Assembly: GCF_018967865.2 (NCBI RefSeq)
Contig: NZ_JAHLZY020000001.1
Span: 248,001-312,000, forward strand
Origin: Hymenobacter siberiensis
GTDB lineage: Bacteria > Bacteroidota > Bacteroidia > Cytophagales > Hymenobacteraceae
Length of the DNA: 64,000 bases
Direction of reading: 5' to 3'
A model generated the notes under the pieces. The model worked only from the letters and a program-made list of their open reading frames with translations. It was not told the DNA's origin and did not search any database. The translations under genes and the position numbers were made by a program. Every line of letters starts with the position of its first letter. Position 1 is the first letter of the stretch. Positions 1 to 6,921 of this stretch are shown here, one piece after another.

Positions 1-93
1 GTTAAACGTGGTGGCTTCCTCGCGGATGAACTTGGCCGTGGTGCGGCACAGGGCGGCGAGGTCGTGGGAGAGTTGGGTGAAATCGAGGGACAT
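1..93 (-). CDS. Start of a probable inositol monophosphatase family protein (partial)
   Basis: Only the first 31 codons are in the window; the gene runs off the left edge on the minus strand, starting with ATG at 93. The visible residues (MSLDFTQLSHDL, then CRTTAKFIREE) resemble the N-terminal helix of inositol-1-monophosphatase/SuhB proteins of Bacteroidota, which dephosphorylate inositol phosphates. None of the metal-binding motifs of that family are in view, so the call rests on a short resemblance only and could be wrong. Confidence 0.4.
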   Translation of the reverse strand, partial: MSLDFTQLSHDLAALCRTTAKFIREEATTFN

Positions 94-116
94 TGAAAGC
101 ATCGTAGAAGGAAATA

Positions 117-331
117 CTCCCCTCCTTCTTTAAGGAGGGGATGTGAGCGCCGAAGAGGCGCGAACGGGGGTGGTTGCGGCGTTGGACGAGGTGAGAACGA
201 ACGGCTGGCTAGGGTTTTAATCGATTTTTAGCGAATGCAGCTAAGCGTTAATTAGTTGCCGTTCAACGCCGCAACCACCCCCGTTCGCGCCTCTTCGGCG
301 CTCACATCCCCTCCTTAAAGAAGGAGGGGAG
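117..331. repeat. Family B inverted repeat with nested palindromes
   Basis: The arms 117-186 and 262-331 are near-perfect reverse complements of each other. Each arm starts with a small palindrome (CTCCCCTCCTT and its complement), followed by a GCGC hairpin and a GGGGGTGGTTGCGGCG block. A second member of the family lies at 2814-2993. The right arm overlaps the end of lnt: its last codons and TAA stop (315-317) are repeat sequence. Nothing else is seen in the gap between lnt and the partial gene at 93. Confidence 0.85.
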
Positions 332-2129
332 CTTTTTTCTTTCTCGTCCAGCCTACCACAATGGCAAACCCGAGCAGCAGCACTGCCAGCACCTGCGCGC
401 CCCGCCCAATCAGCTCCCCGAAGCGCACATAGAAAGTCATTTCATCATTGAGGTGCACGGTGGCGCGGCTGGCGGTGGCAATCCAGGCCGGCTCGCGCTG
501 GATGATTTCGCCCCGCTGGTTGATGAAACCGGTGAAGCCGGTGTTGGCCGCCCGGGCCAGGTCGCGGCGGGTTTCAATGCAGCGCAGCTGGCCGTAGCTC
601 AGCAGCTGGCGGTAGCCGGGCGAGTCGTGCCACCAGGCATCGTTGGTGACGAGGCCCAGCAGGGTGGCCCCGTTGGCCATGTACTCGCCGATAAAGTCGC
701 CGTAGATGGATTCGTAGCAGATGACCGGGGCCACGCGCAGGGCCGGCGCATTGGCCGGCGCCGGATACACAGTGCGCTCGGCCTGGCTGCCCACGCTGCC
801 TACGGTGCCGCCCAGGTCGATGTGCGCGATGAGCGAGGCCAGCACGGGCGGAATCTTCTCCACGCCGGGCACGAGGCGCGACTTATGGTAGAAGACCACC
901 GGTGCGGTGGCACTGGCGAAGTACGCGCCGGTGTTGAAGAAATCGTAGTAGCCGAGGTCGTCGCGGTAGCGGGCCGTTTCGCTGGCTGCCTCCTTGCTCG
1001 GGTAGGAGCTGAGCGTGGTGATGCCCGTGAGCAAGGCTACGCCGGGGTGCCGCCCCAGCCACTCGCGCACACGGCGGATTTTGGGGTTGTTTTCGATGGT
1101 ATTCTCCCAATAGGGTTCCTCCAGCGCCGTTTCGGGCCAGAGCACGAGGCGCGTGGCGGGCGTGAGGTGCTGTTCGGAAAGTGCCAGCAGGCGCGTGAGC
1201 TGCTCGTCGTAGGGAATGAATTTGGGGCCGCCCTCGAACTTCTCCACGTAGGGGTCGAAGTTGGGCTGCACCACTACGACTTCGGCCGTGGGGCCTTTTT
1301 CCTGGTACTTGCTGCTTATTAGGTAAGACAGCGCCAGGGGCAGCAGGATGAGAAAGAGGGGCGTATTGAATGATGGCTGCCACTCAAAAGCTGACTTTCG
1401 CCCGGTTTCGATGCTGGTTGCTTCAGCCGCCCCGGTAGCTGCGGGCTGGAATGCCAACCCCGGCAAGTGCTTCAGTAGGGCCTGGAAAAACAGCAGATTC
1501 ACCACCCACACCCACACCGAGCCGCCCAGAAAACCGGTGTACTCGTACCACTGCACCCACTGTGGCGCGGCCGCGAAGCCGTTGCCCAGCGTGAGCCAGG
1601 GCCAGGTAATGTCCCAATGCAAATGCAGCTGCTCGAACGCAATCCAGTAGATGGGCAGCGACAGGTAGCCCCAGCGGTTGCCCAGCCGCTTCTTGGTCTG
1701 GCGGAAGGCCATGAGCGGCAGGCACATGAGCAGCGCATTGAGTACCACGGCGGCAATGCCGGCGGGCAGGTCGGCGTAGCTTACCCACCAGGTAGTGAGG
1801 GCGTTCCAGCCCACCAGCATGAGGTAGGTGCTGGCAAACACGCGGCCCTTGCGGGCTCCCGTGAGCGTGAGCTGCCGCTCCATGAGCAGGTACGGCACCC
1901 AGCCGATGAACAGCAGCGGCACCAGCCAGGCCGTGGGCCACGGGGCCCAGCCACCGCTTAGGAGCAAGGCCCCCAGCACGGCCAGTACCAGCGGCTGCTG
2001 CAGCAGGGGTTTAGTCTTCGTAGGCGGTGTCGTCGTCGTCGTCGTCGGCAGCGCGGCGGTATCGGTCTTCGCGGCCGGGGCGGGGCTCGCGGGGGGGCGG
2101 GATGAGGTTTCCTTCGACGACAACGACAA
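315..2129 (-). CDS. lnt: Apolipoprotein N-acyltransferase
   Basis: Transfers the third acyl chain from phospholipid to the N-terminal cysteine of lipoproteins at the outer face of the inner membrane, the last step of lipoprotein maturation. The protein has a hydrophobic multi-pass N-terminal half, then a nitrilase-type domain. The catalytic triad is visible: Glu in VLWPETALEEPYW (about residue 332), Lys in YHKSRLVPG (about 416) and Cys in VICYESIYGDF (about 470). Length (604 aa) is a little above the usual 500-550 because the first 40 residues are a Ser/Thr/Pro-rich extension that overlaps the end of rsmI by 119 bp in another frame; the true start may lie further in. The C-terminal residues APLLL and the stop codon come from the adjoining inverted repeat. 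Several lipoproteins in the window are potential substrates. Confidence 0.93.
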   Translation of the reverse strand: MSLSSKETSSRPPASPAPAAKTDTAALPTTTTTTPPTKTKPLLQQPLVLAVLGALLLSGGWAPWPTAWLVPLLFIGWVPYLLMERQLTLTGARKGRVFASTYLMLVGWNALTTWWVSYADLPAGIAAVVLNALLMCLPLMAFRQTKKRLGNRWGYLSLPIYWIAFEQLHLHWDITWPWLTLGNGFAAAPQWVQWYEYTGFLGGSVWVWVVNLLFFQALLKHLPGLAFQPAATGAAEATSIETGRKSAFEWQPSFNTPLFLILLPLALSYLISSKYQEKGPTAEVVVVQPNFDPYVEKFEGGPKFIPYDEQLTRLLALSEQHLTPATRLVLWPETALEEPYWENTIENNPKIRRVREWLGRHPGVALLTGITTLSSYPSKEAASETARYRDDLGYYDFFNTGAYFASATAPVVFYHKSRLVPGVEKIPPVLASLIAHIDLGGTVGSVGSQAERTVYPAPANAPALRVAPVICYESIYGDFIGEYMANGATLLGLVTNDAWWHDSPGYRQLLSYGQLRCIETRRDLARAANTGFTGFINQRGEIIQREPAWIATASRATVHLNDEMTFYVRFGELIGRGAQVLAVLLLGFAIVVGWTRKKKAPLLL

Positions 2130-2781
2130 TTTCTCCTTTAATAGCGGGCCGGGCCGCGAAGTCAGCCTCCAGGCTGGCCAGCGTGCCGGTCACGGTTTCT
2201 TCAAATAATTTAGTCAATTCGCGGCTGACGGAGGCCGGCCGCGTCGGGCCCAGCACCTCGGCCAACTGGCCCAGTGTCTTCACAATGCGGTGCGGCGACT
2301 CATAAAAAATCATGGTCCGGGTTTCCGAGGCCAGCTGTTGCAGGCGTGTCTGCCGGCCCTTTTTTGCCGGCAAAAATCCTTCAAACGTAAACCGCTCAGC
2401 CCCGAAGCCCGATTTCAATAGCGCCGGCACAAAGGCCGTGGCGCCCGGCAGGCACTCCACGCCCAGGCCCCGCGCCAGGCACTCGCGCACCAACAGAAAC
2501 CCGGGGTCGGAGATTCCCGGTGTGCCGGCATCGGAAATCAGGGCCATTATTTCGCCCTTCTCCAGGCGCTCCAGCAGGCGCGGCACCTGCTGGTGCTCGT
2601 TGTGCAGGTGGTAGGAGAGGAGGGGCTTCTTGATGCCTAGGTGCTGCATGAGGCGGCCGCTGGTGCGGGTGTCCTCGCAGAGCACGGTACCCACTTCCCC
2701 CAGAATGCGGATGGCCCGCAGGGTAATATCTTCCAGATTGCCAATAGGCGTGGGCACGAGGTATAGAACCGTGTTGGGCAT
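2011..2781 (-). CDS. rsmI: 16S rRNA (cytidine1402-2'-O)-methyltransferase
   Basis: Methylates the ribose of C1402 in 16S rRNA using S-adenosylmethionine, fine-tuning the decoding centre. It belongs to the tetrapyrrole-methylase fold. The N-terminal signature LYLVPTPIGNLEDITLRA, the CEDTRTSGRLMQH block, the SDAGTPGISDPG loop and the YESPHRI motif are all present. The 256 aa protein carries a charged tail of about 30 residues (RPGREDRYRRAADDDDDD) beyond the usual end of the family, and this tail is what overlaps lnt. A -7 box lies six bases before its ATG, so the transcript is nearly leaderless. The overlap suggests rsmI and lnt are co-transcribed. Confidence 0.95.
   Translation of the reverse strand: MPNTVLYLVPTPIGNLEDITLRAIRILGEVGTVLCEDTRTSGRLMQHLGIKKPLLSYHLHNEHQQVPRLLERLEKGEIMALISDAGTPGISDPGFLLVRECLARGLGVECLPGATAFVPALLKSGFGAERFTFEGFLPAKKGRQTRLQQLASETRTMIFYESPHRIVKTLGQLAEVLGPTRPASVSRELTKLFEETVTGTLASLEADFAARPAIKGEIVVVVEGNLIPPPREPRPGREDRYRRAADDDDDDTAYED
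2029..2046. repeat. Trinucleotide microsatellite, six GTC units
   Basis: Six consecutive GTC triplets (GAC on the minus strand) lie in the overlap of rsmI and the lnt open frame. In rsmI they encode the Asp run in RAADDDDDDTAYED; in the lnt frame they encode a Thr run. A change in unit number would keep both frames open. Confidence 0.9.
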
Positions 2782-2786
2782 AGCGA

Positions 2787-2794
2787 CAAAGGTA
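2787..2794 (-). promoter_or_regulatory. -7 box (TACCTTTG) of rsmI
   Basis: Exact match to the Bacteroidota TAnnTTTG consensus on the minus strand, a few bases upstream of the rsmI ATG at 2781, implying a very short or absent leader. A TTTG lies 15 bp upstream, closer than the usual spacing of about 19-21. Confidence 0.6.
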
Positions 2795-2813
2795 GAGTAG
2801 GTTGAACATCAAA

Positions 2814-2993
2814 CTCCCCTCCTTACCAAGGAGGTGATGCCAGCGCGTAGCGCTGGCTGGGGTGGTGGCACCGCAGGGTGGCGTTGCGCAATATGTGTCC
2901 GATTCGTTCTATTCTCGTCCAACGCCACCCTGCGGTGCCACCACCCCGTTTTTCGTTGGCGCGAAAACATCCCCTCCTTGGTAAGGAGGGGAG
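2814..2993. repeat. Family B inverted repeat, second copy
   Basis: Arms begin at 2814 and end at 2993 with the same CTCCCCTCCTT...AAGGAGG mini-palindrome as the copy at 117-331, then a CCAGCGC hairpin and a GGGGTGGTGGCACCGC block mirrored near 2925-2950. It fills the gap between rsmI and phhB. Only the two blocks are shared with the first copy; the rest of the arm differs, so the family keeps its architecture more than its sequence. Confidence 0.8.
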
Positions 2994-3001
2994 TCGGTTA
3001 C

Positions 3002-3250
3002 TTACTGCACCTCATATCGCGCCGCCACCGCATCAATGGCCGCCGCCAGGCGATGGTCGCGGGCCGTCACGGCATTGCTGGCATCGTGGGTGCGGAGGCG
3101 GAATTCCACCACGTTGTACTCGTTGCTGAACCACGGGTGGTGGTCGAGGCGCTCGGCCTCGGCGGCTACTTCGGTGAGGAAGGCAAAGGCCGTTTTAAAG
3201 TCACTGAACCGGAAGCTGCGGCGGAGGCTATTGTCGACGTTATTCCACAT
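3002..3250 (-). CDS. phhB: 4a-hydroxytetrahydrobiopterin dehydratase (PCD/DCoH)
   Basis: Small dehydratase that recycles the 4a-carbinolamine of tetrahydrobiopterin formed by aromatic amino acid hydroxylases. The 82 aa product starts MWNNVDNSLRRSF at 3250, chosen because it fits family length; the frame is open further upstream but without family similarity. The family motif is visible as LDHHPWFSNEYNVVEFRL followed by THDA: adjacent histidines, the Trp-Phe/Tyr core and the later His and Asp. No hydroxylase gene is in the window, so its pathway partner must lie elsewhere, or the protein may act in molybdopterin metabolism as proposed for some relatives. Confidence 0.92.
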   Translation of the reverse strand: MWNNVDNSLRRSFRFSDFKTAFAFLTEVAAEAERLDHHPWFSNEYNVVEFRLRTHDASNAVTARDHRLAAAIDAVAARYEVQ

Positions 3251-3370
3251 GATTTGTTCTATATTTAAGAAATGAGGAAGGAGGTGTGAGCAGGGCGTTA
3301 GACAACCCAAATGCTTAAACCAAAGTACACCTTTTCTACACGCACTATCACGCAATCACTTTCAATTCCC

Positions 3371-3874
3371 ATGGCCATCGACCCCAATAACCGCCCCATT
3401 CGCGTCATCAACGACGATACGACTAACGAAGAAATGGAGGCCGGCCATCACATTCCCAACGCCGACCCGCCCAAGAACGAAGCGGCCCGTGGTGGTTTCG
3501 GCAACCGCGACGGCAAGGAAGGCTTCGGTTCCGACACCTCCGGCGGCTCGACGGCCGTGGGCGTGAACGAAAATGCCGACGACATGGTCCCGCCCCGCGA
3601 CAACATGCGCTCGGAGGACGAAGGCCGGCCCGACCGCCCCAACCAGGACATGCCCGCCCTCGACGACTACACCGATACCATTGTGCCCAGCGGCCGTCCC
3701 ATCGATGAGCTCGACGCGCACGACCACCGCCCCGGCGTTGATGAAATGCTGAACCCCAACTCCCGCGTGGGCATGGGCCAGATGGAGCCAAAGCCCATCA
3801 AGCCCATCACCGGCACCGATACCAATGCCGAGCTTAACGACCCTGATGCCGCCGATACTGCTATCAGCCAATAG
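3371..3874 (+). CDS. Acidic disordered protein of unknown function
   Basis: A 167 aa product starting MAIDPNNRPIRVINDDT at ATG 3371; a longer open frame begins at 3311 but looks like leader sequence. Composition is dominated by Asp, Asn, Pro, Gly and Glu, with no hydrophobic segment, no signal peptide and almost no Cys or aromatic residues, typical of an intrinsically disordered hydrophilin-like protein. No family was recognised. It is followed by another small hydrophilic reading frame with similar composition, which suggests a small cluster of soluble, possibly stress-related proteins (inference from composition only). Confidence 0.7.
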   Translation: MAIDPNNRPIRVINDDTTNEEMEAGHHIPNADPPKNEAARGGFGNRDGKEGFGSDTSGGSTAVGVNENADDMVPPRDNMRSEDEGRPDRPNQDMPALDDYTDTIVPSGRPIDELDAHDHRPGVDEMLNPNSRVGMGQMEPKPIKPITGTDTNAELNDPDAADTAISQ

Positions 3875-3924
3875 GTTGAGGTAAAAGTGCCTGGCTATCT
3901 TCTCACTATTTTTCCCCTCCAATC

Positions 3925-4029
3925 ATGTTCAATACGAAATCCAACCAGCAATCCAGCGAAAACAAGGGTGCCCCCACCCAGTCCGAGCAGCCCAAGGGTG
4001 CCGGCGGTGCCCGTATCGGGCATGGATGA
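3925..4029 (+). CDS. Short hydrophilic ORF, 34 aa, overlapping the next
   Basis: Begins MFNTKSNQQSSENKG and ends GGARIGHG at a TGA (4027-4029). It is Gln/Ser/Gly rich with no recognised domain. Its stop overlaps the ATG of the following ORF, which is in the +1 frame. The two may be one gene split by a frameshift (the natural junction would be GGARI/GMDEET) or two translationally coupled mini-genes. The upstream neighbour has the same compositional style. Confidence 0.45.
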   Translation: MFNTKSNQQSSENKGAPTQSEQPKGAGGARIGHG

Positions 4030-4141
4030 GGAAACCCGCAAGCGCCTGGAGCAGGAAGCCCTCGACGCCGGCATCCAGGACCCCAACCGCAACCTCGACA
4101 AACCCGAGCTGGACAAGCCGGCCTACGGCGGCGGCCACTAA
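4022..4141 (+). CDS. Short hydrophilic ORF, 39 aa, second half of a possible split gene
   Basis: Begins MDEETRKRLEQEALDAG and ends KPAYGGGH. It is charged and probably helical at first, then Pro/Asn/Asp rich. It starts seven bases before the end of the preceding ORF in a different frame. Joined to it by a +1 shift the product would be about 70 aa. No family recognised; homologues would settle whether it is one gene or two. Confidence 0.45.
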   Translation: MDEETRKRLEQEALDAGIQDPNRNLDKPELDKPAYGGGH

Positions 4142-4191
4142 CTGCCGCTAAGCCGTGCCATTGGTCCGGTTATAAAGAACGTGTCGAATTA

Positions 4192-4224
4192 AAAAGCACG
4201 TCATGCGGTGTATGGCGTGCTTTT
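4192..4224 (+). terminator. Intrinsic terminator-like hairpin
   Basis: AAAAGCACG pairs with CGTGCTTTT across a short loop, with extra pairs inside, and ends in a T-rich run. It lies 50 bp after the small ORF at 4141 and 20 bp before the phosphoesterase start, so it can end the upstream transcript. Confidence 0.7.
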
Positions 4225-4243
4225 CTTGTTGTAATTGCCTGCC

Positions 4244-4942
4244 ATGAGCCGCTACGCCACTACCGACCTGCACGGCTGCCTGCACACCTTCCGCCACTTG
4301 GTTGAAGTAGCGCTCAAGCTCAGCCGGAAAGATGAGCTTTACCTGCTGGGCGACTACGTGAACAAAGGCCCCGACAGCCGTGGCGTGCTCGACTACCTGA
4401 TGTATCTGCAAGCGGCTGGCTACCAGGTGCACTGCCTGCGTGGCAACCACGACCAGGCCCTGCTCGACGCCGCCCGCCACCGTTGGCGCTGGGACTGGCT
4501 GGGGCCGCGCGGCCGCTTGCCCACGCTGCGCAGCTTCGGCGTGTCGCGCCTCTCCGACATTCCCGCGCCCTACCTCGACTGGCTGGCCAGCTTGCCTTAT
4601 GAGATTGAGCTGCCCGATTTCATGCTCGTGCACGCCGGCTACAATTTCGCCCTGCCCCCCGCCGAAATGCGTCAGGACTACACGACCATGATGAACACCA
4701 AGAGCTACGTGTACGACCCCGGGCGGCTGGGAGGCCGCCGCCTGCTGCACGGCCACGTACCCACGCCCACCGCCCAGGTGCGCGCCAAAGCCGCCACCCA
4801 CCCCGGCGCGCTGGGCCTCGATACCGGCTGCGTGTACCGCCACAACCCCGAGCTGGCCCACCTCGCCGCCCTCAACCTCGATACCTGGAAGCTGACCCTG
4901 GTGCCTAACTGCGAGCCCGCCTACACCATCGGCAAGCGGTAG
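4244..4942 (+). CDS. Calcineurin-like metallophosphoesterase (PPP-type phosphatase)
   Basis: Two-metal phosphoesterase of the bacterial serine/threonine phosphatase / ApaH-like group, acting on phosphoproteins or dinucleoside polyphosphates; the substrate cannot be told from sequence. The metal and phosphate motifs occur in order: DLHG near residue 9, GDYVNKGPDS near 39, RGNHD near 70, VHAG near 131 and GHVP near 170. The 232 aa length is typical. ATG 4244 (MSRYATTDLHGC) places the first metal ligand where expected; an in-frame TTG nine bases upstream is less likely. It stands alone between a terminator-like hairpin and a convergent gene, so it is probably transcribed singly. Confidence 0.88.
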   Translation: MSRYATTDLHGCLHTFRHLVEVALKLSRKDELYLLGDYVNKGPDSRGVLDYLMYLQAAGYQVHCLRGNHDQALLDAARHRWRWDWLGPRGRLPTLRSFGVSRLSDIPAPYLDWLASLPYEIELPDFMLVHAGYNFALPPAEMRQDYTTMMNTKSYVYDPGRLGGRRLLHGHVPTPTAQVRAKAATHPGALGLDTGCVYRHNPELAHLAALNLDTWKLTLVPNCEPAYTIGKR

Positions 4943-4984
4943 CGGCACCGTATCTTCATCATTCCGGGCAGGAGTTAAACTGCG

Positions 4985-5782
4985 CTACTGCCCGTCGAGC
5001 ACGCCGGCCGCTACTACCCGCCGGGCCGAGGCGCGGTAGGGGCTGAGCGAGTCGGCGGCCACGGCGCACAGGGTAACGAAGGCGGGAGCCAGCTCCTGGG
5101 CCTGCCAGTAAGCCATGCCGAGGTGGTAGCGGGCACGGCGGGCCAGGGCACTGGAAGCGGCGCTGTCGTCGCTCACGCGGCGCAGGTAGAGCTGGGCGGC
5201 ATTGCCCTGGCCCTGGCGCAGCAGCATCATGCCGCGCAGGTAGAGCAGGGTGTCGGCCCCCACGCTTGTGGCGCTCACGCGGCCCAGCGAGTGCAGGGCG
5301 GCCGGGTAGTGGCCCGACTGATATTGGTCGAGGGCTTCGGCCAGCAGGGGGCGGGTATGCAGCAGGCCGGTGGTCACGGCGGGGCCGGGGTCGGGCTGGT
5401 AGTAGGCTTCCCAGTTGCGGGCGGGCCGGGCCTGGGTGGGGCGGGCCAGGTACCAGGTGGCTACGCCGGCGGCCAGCAGCAGCACCGCGCCCAGGGTGCC
5501 CCACACGGCCCAACGTCGCTGGCGACGCTGGGTGAGGTGGTGGGCGCGGGCCAGGGCGGTGCCGCGCTCGTTCATGCGGTCGTCGAGGGCTTGCAGGCGC
5601 AGGCGCAGGGCGTCGTGCCCTGCCGCCCAGCGCAGGTCGGCGGTCAGCTGCTCGTAGGCGGCGTGGGCGTCGGCCAGGGCCTCGTCCTGCTCCAGCCGCA
5701 GCTCGAAGGCATCCTGCTCGGCCGGGCTCATCTGGCCATCGGCGAAGCGTTCGAGCTCATCGAAGTAAGGGCGGAGGTCCAT
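4985..5782 (-). CDS. Single-pass membrane protein with TPR-like C-terminus, possible sigma-factor partner
   Basis: 265 aa from ATG 5782 (MDLRPYFDELERFADGQMSP); an upstream in-frame start lies in the adjoining repeat. The N-terminal 90 residues are helical and acidic, resembling the small zinc-less anti-sigma-like domains found next to sigma factors in Bacteroidota (the phrase DGQMSPAEQDAFE is typical). A single hydrophobic segment (WGTLGAVLLLAAGVATWYLA) follows at about 105-125, and the C-terminal half contains TPR-like helical pairs (ALDQYQSGHYPAALHSL, LYLRGMMLLRQGQGNAAQ). The sigma factor gene immediately upstream on the same strand, separated by a palindromic repeat, supports a regulatory pair (inference). 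No catalytic motif is seen. Confidence 0.75.
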   Translation of the reverse strand: MDLRPYFDELERFADGQMSPAEQDAFELRLEQDEALADAHAAYEQLTADLRWAAGHDALRLRLQALDDRMNERGTALARAHHLTQRRQRRWAVWGTLGAVLLLAAGVATWYLARPTQARPARNWEAYYQPDPGPAVTTGLLHTRPLLAEALDQYQSGHYPAALHSLGRVSATSVGADTLLYLRGMMLLRQGQGNAAQLYLRRVSDDSAASSALARRARYHLGMAYWQAQELAPAFVTLCAVAADSLSPYRASARRVVAAGVLDGQ

Positions 5783-5811
5783 GGGCACAGGGCGAAGGGT
5801 AGTTTGATAAA

Positions 5812-5919
5812 GGGCCGTCATGCTGAGCGCAGCAAAGCATCTTTACCGCAATAGTAATTCAATCAAAAGGATTAGTGGCGCGGTAGAGATGCTTCAACTG
5901 CGCTCAGCATGACGGCCTT
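5812..5919. repeat. Family A palindromic repeat, copy 1
   Basis: Arms 5812-5850 and 5877-5919 are reverse complements: GGCCGTCATGCTGAGCGCAG, a GCATCT word and an ACCGC end, with a short unrelated spacer. It lies between the sigma factor and its downstream membrane partner. Other members are at 6601-6700, 8245-8347, 11497-11600, 15290-15386 and 59802-59908, with a mini-copy at 33156-33193. Confidence 0.9.
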
Positions 5920-5955
5920 TTCATCAACGTTCCGCTTATTAACGTTCAGCTACCC

Positions 5956-6477
5956 TTACGCCCCGCCGCTGTTCATCGGCTCATACCCGCCGCGCACCAA
6001 GTCGTAGAGCTTGCGCAGGCAGGTGCTTTTCTGGCGGCGGGCCACGGTGGCGTTGGGGAAGCCCATTTTGCCGCCCATCTTCTCGAAGTGGTAGCCCCGA
6101 AAATAAAAGTAGGTGAGCACCTGCTGGCAGTCGGTGCTGAGTTGGCTGAACTGGGCGAGCAGGCGCTGGCGGCGGCTGGCCTCGGCGGCGGGTAGGGGCT
6201 GGTGGGCGGGCACCTGGGCCGCAATGCGCTCCTGGGCCATGCCGTAGAGGTAGGCGCGCAAGTCCTCGGGCATGCGGGTGATGCGGCCGTCGGCTACGTG
6301 GTCGTAAAAATCGAGCAACGTGTCCTGCAGCAGGCCGTGGGCCTTGTCGGCGGGCAGCTGGTGCTTGCGCTGCGCCCAGCGGGCAAATAGGTGCCGGCTG
6401 CGCTGGTAAAAGTCAACCAGAGATTTCTGATTGCCGATGCGCAGCTGGGTAATGGTTTCGGCAAGGGGCGTGGACAT
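5956..6477 (-). CDS. RNA polymerase sigma factor, sigma-70 family (ECF type)
   Basis: 173 aa from ATG 6477 (MSTPLAETITQLRIGN). The N-terminal half has the region 2 pattern around SLVDFYQRSRHLFARWA and DTLLDFYDHV. The C-terminal part has a region 4 helix-turn-helix around LSTDCQQVLTYFYFRGYHFEKM and NATVARRQKSTCLRKL. The length matches the extracytoplasmic function group that directs RNA polymerase to small regulons. The next gene on the strand is a membrane protein that may be its anti-sigma partner. A weak -7-like sequence (TACTTTCT) lies shortly upstream of the start. Target genes cannot be inferred. Confidence 0.88.
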   Translation of the reverse strand: MSTPLAETITQLRIGNQKSLVDFYQRSRHLFARWAQRKHQLPADKAHGLLQDTLLDFYDHVADGRITRMPEDLRAYLYGMAQERIAAQVPAHQPLPAAEASRRQRLLAQFSQLSTDCQQVLTYFYFRGYHFEKMGGKMGFPNATVARRQKSTCLRKLYDLVRGGYEPMNSGGA

Positions 6478-6600
6478 AGCAGAAAGTAAAGGCTCTAGCA
6501 AGTAACGACGGAAATAGGGAATAGGGGGATAAGGGATAGGGAAAAAGGGATAGTGAAGAAGGGATAGGGAAAAAGGGATAGGGAATACAAAGGGAAAAGG

Positions 6601-6700
6601 TCGTCATGCCGAGTGCAGTCGCGGCATCTCGCGTGCAGCAGTAATCAATACGATTGCAACGATGCGAGCGAGATGCCGCGGCTGCGCTCGGCCTGCCGGC
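6601..6700. repeat. Family A palindromic repeat, copy 2
   Basis: Begins GTCATGCCGAGTGCAG and ends in the reverse complement, with GGCATCTCGCGTGCAGCAG and its GCGAGCGAGATGCC counterpart inside. It lies between the arms of the TAGGGA inverted repeat, upstream of the MITE. Confidence 0.85.
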
Positions 6701-6715
6701 CCTTCTATTTCCTTG

Positions 6716-6857
6716 CAGGTTGAACGCATATAAATTTTGAGGACTGAATCCAGCCTACCAGGGTACTTTTTTGTTTTGGACCTGACGCTTTTTTAAAACC
6801 TAAAATGCCCTGTGAGACAATGGAGGCCCATGACTCCATTTATATGCGTTCAACCTG
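6716..6857. mobile_element. Complete MITE with 20-bp terminal inverted repeats and 9-bp target duplication
   Basis: The ends are perfect inverted repeats (CAGGTTGAACGCATATAAAT at 6716-6735, complement at 6838-6857). The 142-bp body has no coding capacity. ATTTCCTTG occurs directly on both sides (6707-6715 and 6858-6866), which is the expected target-site duplication. A nearly identical but truncated copy lies in reverse orientation at 15141-15268, and the same end sequence occurs at 14067-14097. It sits 65 bp upstream of glyA and could affect its expression. The transposase that moves it was not identified. Confidence 0.88.
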
Positions 6858-6921
6858 ATTTCCTTGCCACCCATTCGTATCCCTTATTCCCTATCCCTTA
6901 TCCCCTATTACCTTTACGCCC

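Larger units (their letters stand above)
6508..6912. repeat. Class C inverted repeat of TAGGGA-type words, split by other elements
   Basis: The left arm (6508-6594) repeats words such as GGGATAGGGAAAAAGGGATAG; the right arm (6869-6912) is the complement, TATCCCTTATTCCCTATCCC. Between the arms sit family A copy 2 and a complete MITE, so the original inverted repeat appears to have received later insertions. Together these fill the 444-bp gap between the sigma factor and glyA; no gene is seen in it. Confidence 0.8.

Noticed and set aside
4148..4948. 266-codon minus-strand frame opposite the phosphoesterase
   Set aside because: Shadow of a gene with all five metallophosphoesterase motifs.
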